Assembly (NCBI GenBank): GCA_009773995.1 | Contig: VSMY01000108.1 | Span: forward strand, 1-8,332 | From: Oscillibacter sp. | GTDB lineage: Bacteria; Bacillota; Clostridia; Oscillospirales; Oscillospiraceae | DNA: 8,332 bases | Direction: 5' to 3' | Shown: positions 6,223 to 8,332 of the stretch, in pieces | How the letters are laid out: each line of letters opens with the position of its first letter | Numbering within the stretch: the first letter of the stretch is position 1 | Notes under the pieces: generated by a model | The model's database searches: none | The model's input: only the letters and a program-made list of their open reading frames with translations | Told to the model about the DNA's origin: nothing | Translations under genes and position numbers: made by a program

Positions 6223-8332
6223 CTATTGACGGCTCAGGAAGTTCACATACCGGGCCAGCATGGCCGCCGCCTGGGCGCGGGTAGTCCTGCCGCCGGGGAC
6301 GAAGGAGCCGTCTCCGTAACCGCTGAGGATCCCGTTTTCCACGGCCCAGAGGATCGCCTCGCGGGCATAGCCGCTGACGGACTCCTCGTCGCTGAACCGC
6401 AGCTCCCGGTCCGTGGCGGCGGGGCTGCCCGCGCAGCGGTGGAGCATGGCCGCGAATTGCTCCCGCGTCACCGGGGTCTCCGGGTTCCGCCCGTCGCTGA
6501 TTCCCTGGGCCACCGCCCAGGCGGCGCCGGTTTCATAGGCGGACGCTCCGGAGGCGTTCACGCCGTCCAGCCGGGCCAGCACGGTCATCAGCATGGCGCG
6601 GGACATGGGGGCGTCGGGGCTGAAGGCCGTGGGGGTCCTGCCGGAGAAGAGCTCTCGGGCGGTGACGAAGCCGATGGCGTCCTCCGCCCAGTGGCCCCTG
6701 GTATCGTGGAAATCCTTGCCGTTGTCCCGGAGCCGCACCGTGGCGCCGTCGGGAACGCTGAGGGTAATCCGGCCTTCATTGAGGACGGCGGTTTTAATCA
6801 GCGTTTCGGAGCCGTCGCCGCCGACGAGGTAAGCCACGGTGGTTCCGGCGTCTCCCTCCGCGGGAATTTCCACCCGGACGAGCCGGACGCTGCCGGTGCG
6901 GAGGACAACGTCGGCGTTTCTTCCAGGCAGGGCCGGGATGGGCAGGGCTATGGTCCCGCCGTTCTTTTGGCTTTCCTGAACCGTCTTGGAGGGAAGCCGC
7001 ACGTCGGCCCTGGCGCCGTTCCGATCCTCCCGGACGGTGGCGGTAAAGCCGTCGGCCCGCTTTACGGTGGTTTGGGCGGTTCCATCGGGCCGCTCCACCG
7101 TTTTGACGGTGGAGCCGTCCTTTGCCGTTTCCGTGGTGGTGACGGAGCCGTCCTTTTTCGTCTCCACCACGGTTTTGGAGCCGTCGGGCCGCCGGGTGGT
7201 CTCCGTCACCGTGCCGGTGGTTTTGTTGACGGTGGTGGAGACGGAGGAGCCGTCGGGCTGTTTGACCGTTGTGGTGTTGGAGGAGCCGCCGCCGGAGGAC
7301 GAGCTCCCGCCGGAGGAGCTCCCGCCGCCGGAGCCGCCGGAGGAGGAACCGCCGCCGGCGGCGGGAAGCGTCTCCCGGATCATCTCGTAACCGCAGACGG
7401 TGCAGGACCTGTGCCGGATTCCGTTCTGGGAGGACGTGGCGGGCCGGTCTACGACCCAGTCTCCGGCGGTGTGGGCGGCGTAGCCGCTCTTTTCGCTGTT
7501 CGCCGTGATGGGACAGCCGGAGGCGGCGCAGTCGTGCCAGTGGTGGGACGCGCTGCTCTTCCAGGCGGAGCTCCAGGCGTGGGTATGGCTGGGGGTGGGG
7601 GGCGTGACGCCGCCGGGAGACCAAATGACGTTCAGGGATACGTTTCGGGCGGGCATTTTGAAGCGCAGGTCCGGGCTGTTCCGGTTGTCCAGCGGCAGGT
7701 CCCCCGCGTCCCAGGCGGCGAAGCCGAAGCCGGCCCTGCTGCCCGCGCGGACGGTGACGTCGGCCCCCTCCTGATAGGAGTAGGTTCCCGCGGGAGTTCC
7801 GCCCTCGCCGGTGTTGCTCACCGTCAGCTGATAGCTGGTCTTATCGGGCGGATCGGGCGGCTCAGGAGCGGCGGTGATCCGGACGTCGTAGGTTGTGGTC
7901 TTCCCCTCGTAGGTAATGGTCAGCGTCCGGCGCTCCGCCGCCTGGCTGGAGTCGAAGCCGGAGACCATATCCGCCGTGACCGCCACCGTTCGTTTGCTTC
8001 CGTTGGAATAGGCGGCTTCAATCGTAAGTCCGGAGACATCCAGGAGCTCGCCCACTTTGTACTCGATTTTATGTCCGGTGCTGTTGACGGAAATGGAGTC
8101 GAGCGCAGGGTCCACGGGACCGGGGTCCGGATCTCCGCCGCCTTTCGTAACGGTGAGCACGGCGTCCTGGTAAAGCGCCTTTCCTCCAACCGCGTTCTCA
8201 CCGGGCACGATGATCCGGATGGTATAATTGTCTGGGTCACAGAGTTCATTGGTGGAAACGAGAAGGTCATTTCCGATGATCTCCATGGAGAAATAGCCGA
8301 AGGGATGCGTGTAGGTGTAATAGGTGTCGCCG
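6223..8332 (-). CDS. Modular SLH-anchored surface protein, 5' part beyond the window
   Basis: The frame is open from the right edge to a stop at 6223-6225, giving 702 residues. The first in-frame ATG (8286) is internal: 15 codons upstream of it, including YYTYTHPFGYFS, read on to the edge with no stop and no RBS, so the N terminus and any signal peptide are missing. In protein order the modules are: a Big_3-like bacterial Ig fold (about 8112-7876); an InlB-like repeat (about 7839-7621); a His/Cys-rich module with CxxxxC and CxxC pairs (about 7584-7375); a Gly/Ser linker (7356-7279); about eight 11-residue DGS/T repeats (7260-6994); a beta-rich segment; and SLH-type repeats (about 6711-6244) ending NFLSRQ. 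SLH domains bind pyruvylated secondary cell-wall polymer, so the protein should be displayed on the cell surface. No catalytic domain is visible; adhesion or a structural role is inferred. It is the last gene of its transcription unit. Confidence 0.9.
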   Translation of the reverse strand, partial: GDTYYTYTHPFGYFSMEIIGNDLLVSTNELCDPDNYTIRIIVPGENAVGGKALYQDAVLTVTKGGGDPDPGPVDPALDSISVNSTGHKIEYKVGELLDVSGLTIEAAYSNGSKRTVAVTADMVSGFDSSQAAERRTLTITYEGKTTTYDVRITAAPEPPDPPDKTSYQLTVSNTGEGGTPAGTYSYQEGADVTVRAGSRAGFGFAAWDAGDLPLDNRNSPDLRFKMPARNVSLNVIWSPGGVTPPTPSHTHAWSSAWKSSASHHWHDCAASGCPITANSEKSGYAAHTAGDWVVDRPATSSQNGIRHRSCTVCGYEMIRETLPAAGGGSSSGGSGGGSSSGGSSSSGGGSSNTTTVKQPDGSSVSTTVNKTTGTVTETTRRPDGSKTVVETKKDGSVTTTETAKDGSTVKTVERPDGTAQTTVKRADGFTATVREDRNGARADVRLPSKTVQESQKNGGTIALPIPALPGRNADVVLRTGSVRLVRVEIPAEGDAGTTVAYLVGGDGSETLIKTAVLNEGRITLSVPDGATVRLRDNGKDFHDTRGHWAEDAIGFVTARELFSGRTPTAFSPDAPMSRAMLMTVLARLDGVNASGASAYETGAAWAVAQGISDGRNPETPVTREQFAAMLHRCAGSPAATDRELRFSDEESVSGYAREAILWAVENGILSGYGDGSFVPGGRTTRAQAAAMLARYVNFLSRQ
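6994..7260 (-). repeat. In-frame 33-base / 11-residue DGS repeat array
   Basis: About eight consecutive units follow the pattern [RK]-x-D-G-[ST]-x-x-T-x-x-x, for example RPDGSKTVVET, KKDGSVTTTET and AKDGSTVKTVE. The last two units (RADG, DRNG) are diverged and the first is one residue longer. At DNA level GGAGCCGTC (+ strand) recurs at 7111, 7144, 7177 and 7246, with the first three exactly 33 bases apart. The alternating Thr/Val pattern between DG turns suggests stacked beta strands. Confidence 0.8.
7279..7356 (-). repeat. Gly/Ser low-complexity linker in the SLH protein
   Basis: About 26 residues consist only of Gly and Ser, in blocks such as GGGSSSGGSGGGSSSGG. The DNA is a run of GCC/GGA/GCT-type repeats. 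It probably acts as a flexible hinge between the His/Cys module and the 11-residue repeat array, and is a likely site of length variation between strains. Confidence 0.8.

Noticed and set aside
6994..7260. Possible CRISPR array from the regular 33-base repeats
   Set aside because: The repeats are contiguous, in frame and lack unique spacers; they encode an 11-residue protein repeat.
6794..7624. 276-codon - strand frame overlapping the SLH gene
   Set aside because: It is the shifted frame of the repeat-rich region, and its Arg/His-rich translation is a product of GCC/GGA repeats.
8284..8286. ATG at 8286 as the start of the SLH protein
   Set aside because: The frame continues upstream to the window edge with sensible residues, there is no RBS or signal peptide, and the ATG falls inside a folded-looking segment.

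Overview
The window looks like a GC-rich chromosomal stretch of a Gram-positive Clostridia, probably an Oscillospiraceae-type gut bacterium. This is inferred from the TGS-type nucleoside kinase, a lipobox solute-binding lipoprotein, a hybrid kinase ending in receivers, an S-layer-homology (SLH) surface protein with a His/Cys-rich module common in Firmicutes, and strong AGGAGG-type ribosome binding sites. No rRNA, tRNA, CRISPR array, insertion sequence or phage gene was seen.

Layout. (1) Positions 1-129, + strand: the last 42 codons of a gene whose tail resembles iron-containing alcohol dehydrogenases. (2) Positions 150-184: a strong, apparently bidirectional terminator between convergent genes. 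(3) Positions 250-1920, - strand: a 556-residue nucleoside (uridine-type) kinase with an N-terminal TGS/ThrRS-like region. It has its own sigma-A-like promoter (1998-2026) and a strong RBS. (4) Positions 2042-2072: a terminator closing a two-gene operon to its right. (5) Positions 2109-5986, - strand: a membrane hybrid histidine kinase (854 aa) followed, with a 4-base ATGA overlap, by an extracellular solute-binding lipoprotein (438 aa). The operon has a perfect-consensus promoter, TTGACA-18-TATAAT, at 6088-6117. (6) Positions 6139-6169: a terminator for the next gene. (7) From 6223 through the right edge, - strand: the C-terminal 702 residues of a modular surface protein with a Big_3-like Ig fold, an InlB-like repeat, a His/Cys module, a Gly/Ser linker, an array of 11-residue repeats and SLH anchors. 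Its start lies outside the window.

How the genes fit together. The centre of interest is the kinase/lipoprotein pair. It sits alone between its own promoter and terminator, with no ABC permease or ATPase gene inside the transcription unit. That suggests the lipoprotein presents a ligand to the kinase's extracytoplasmic domain (a LuxP/LuxQ- or ChvE/VirA-like arrangement) rather than feeding a transporter, although an unlinked permease cannot be excluded. The nucleoside kinase and the SLH protein appear to be separate transcription units with no evident functional link to the sensor pair.
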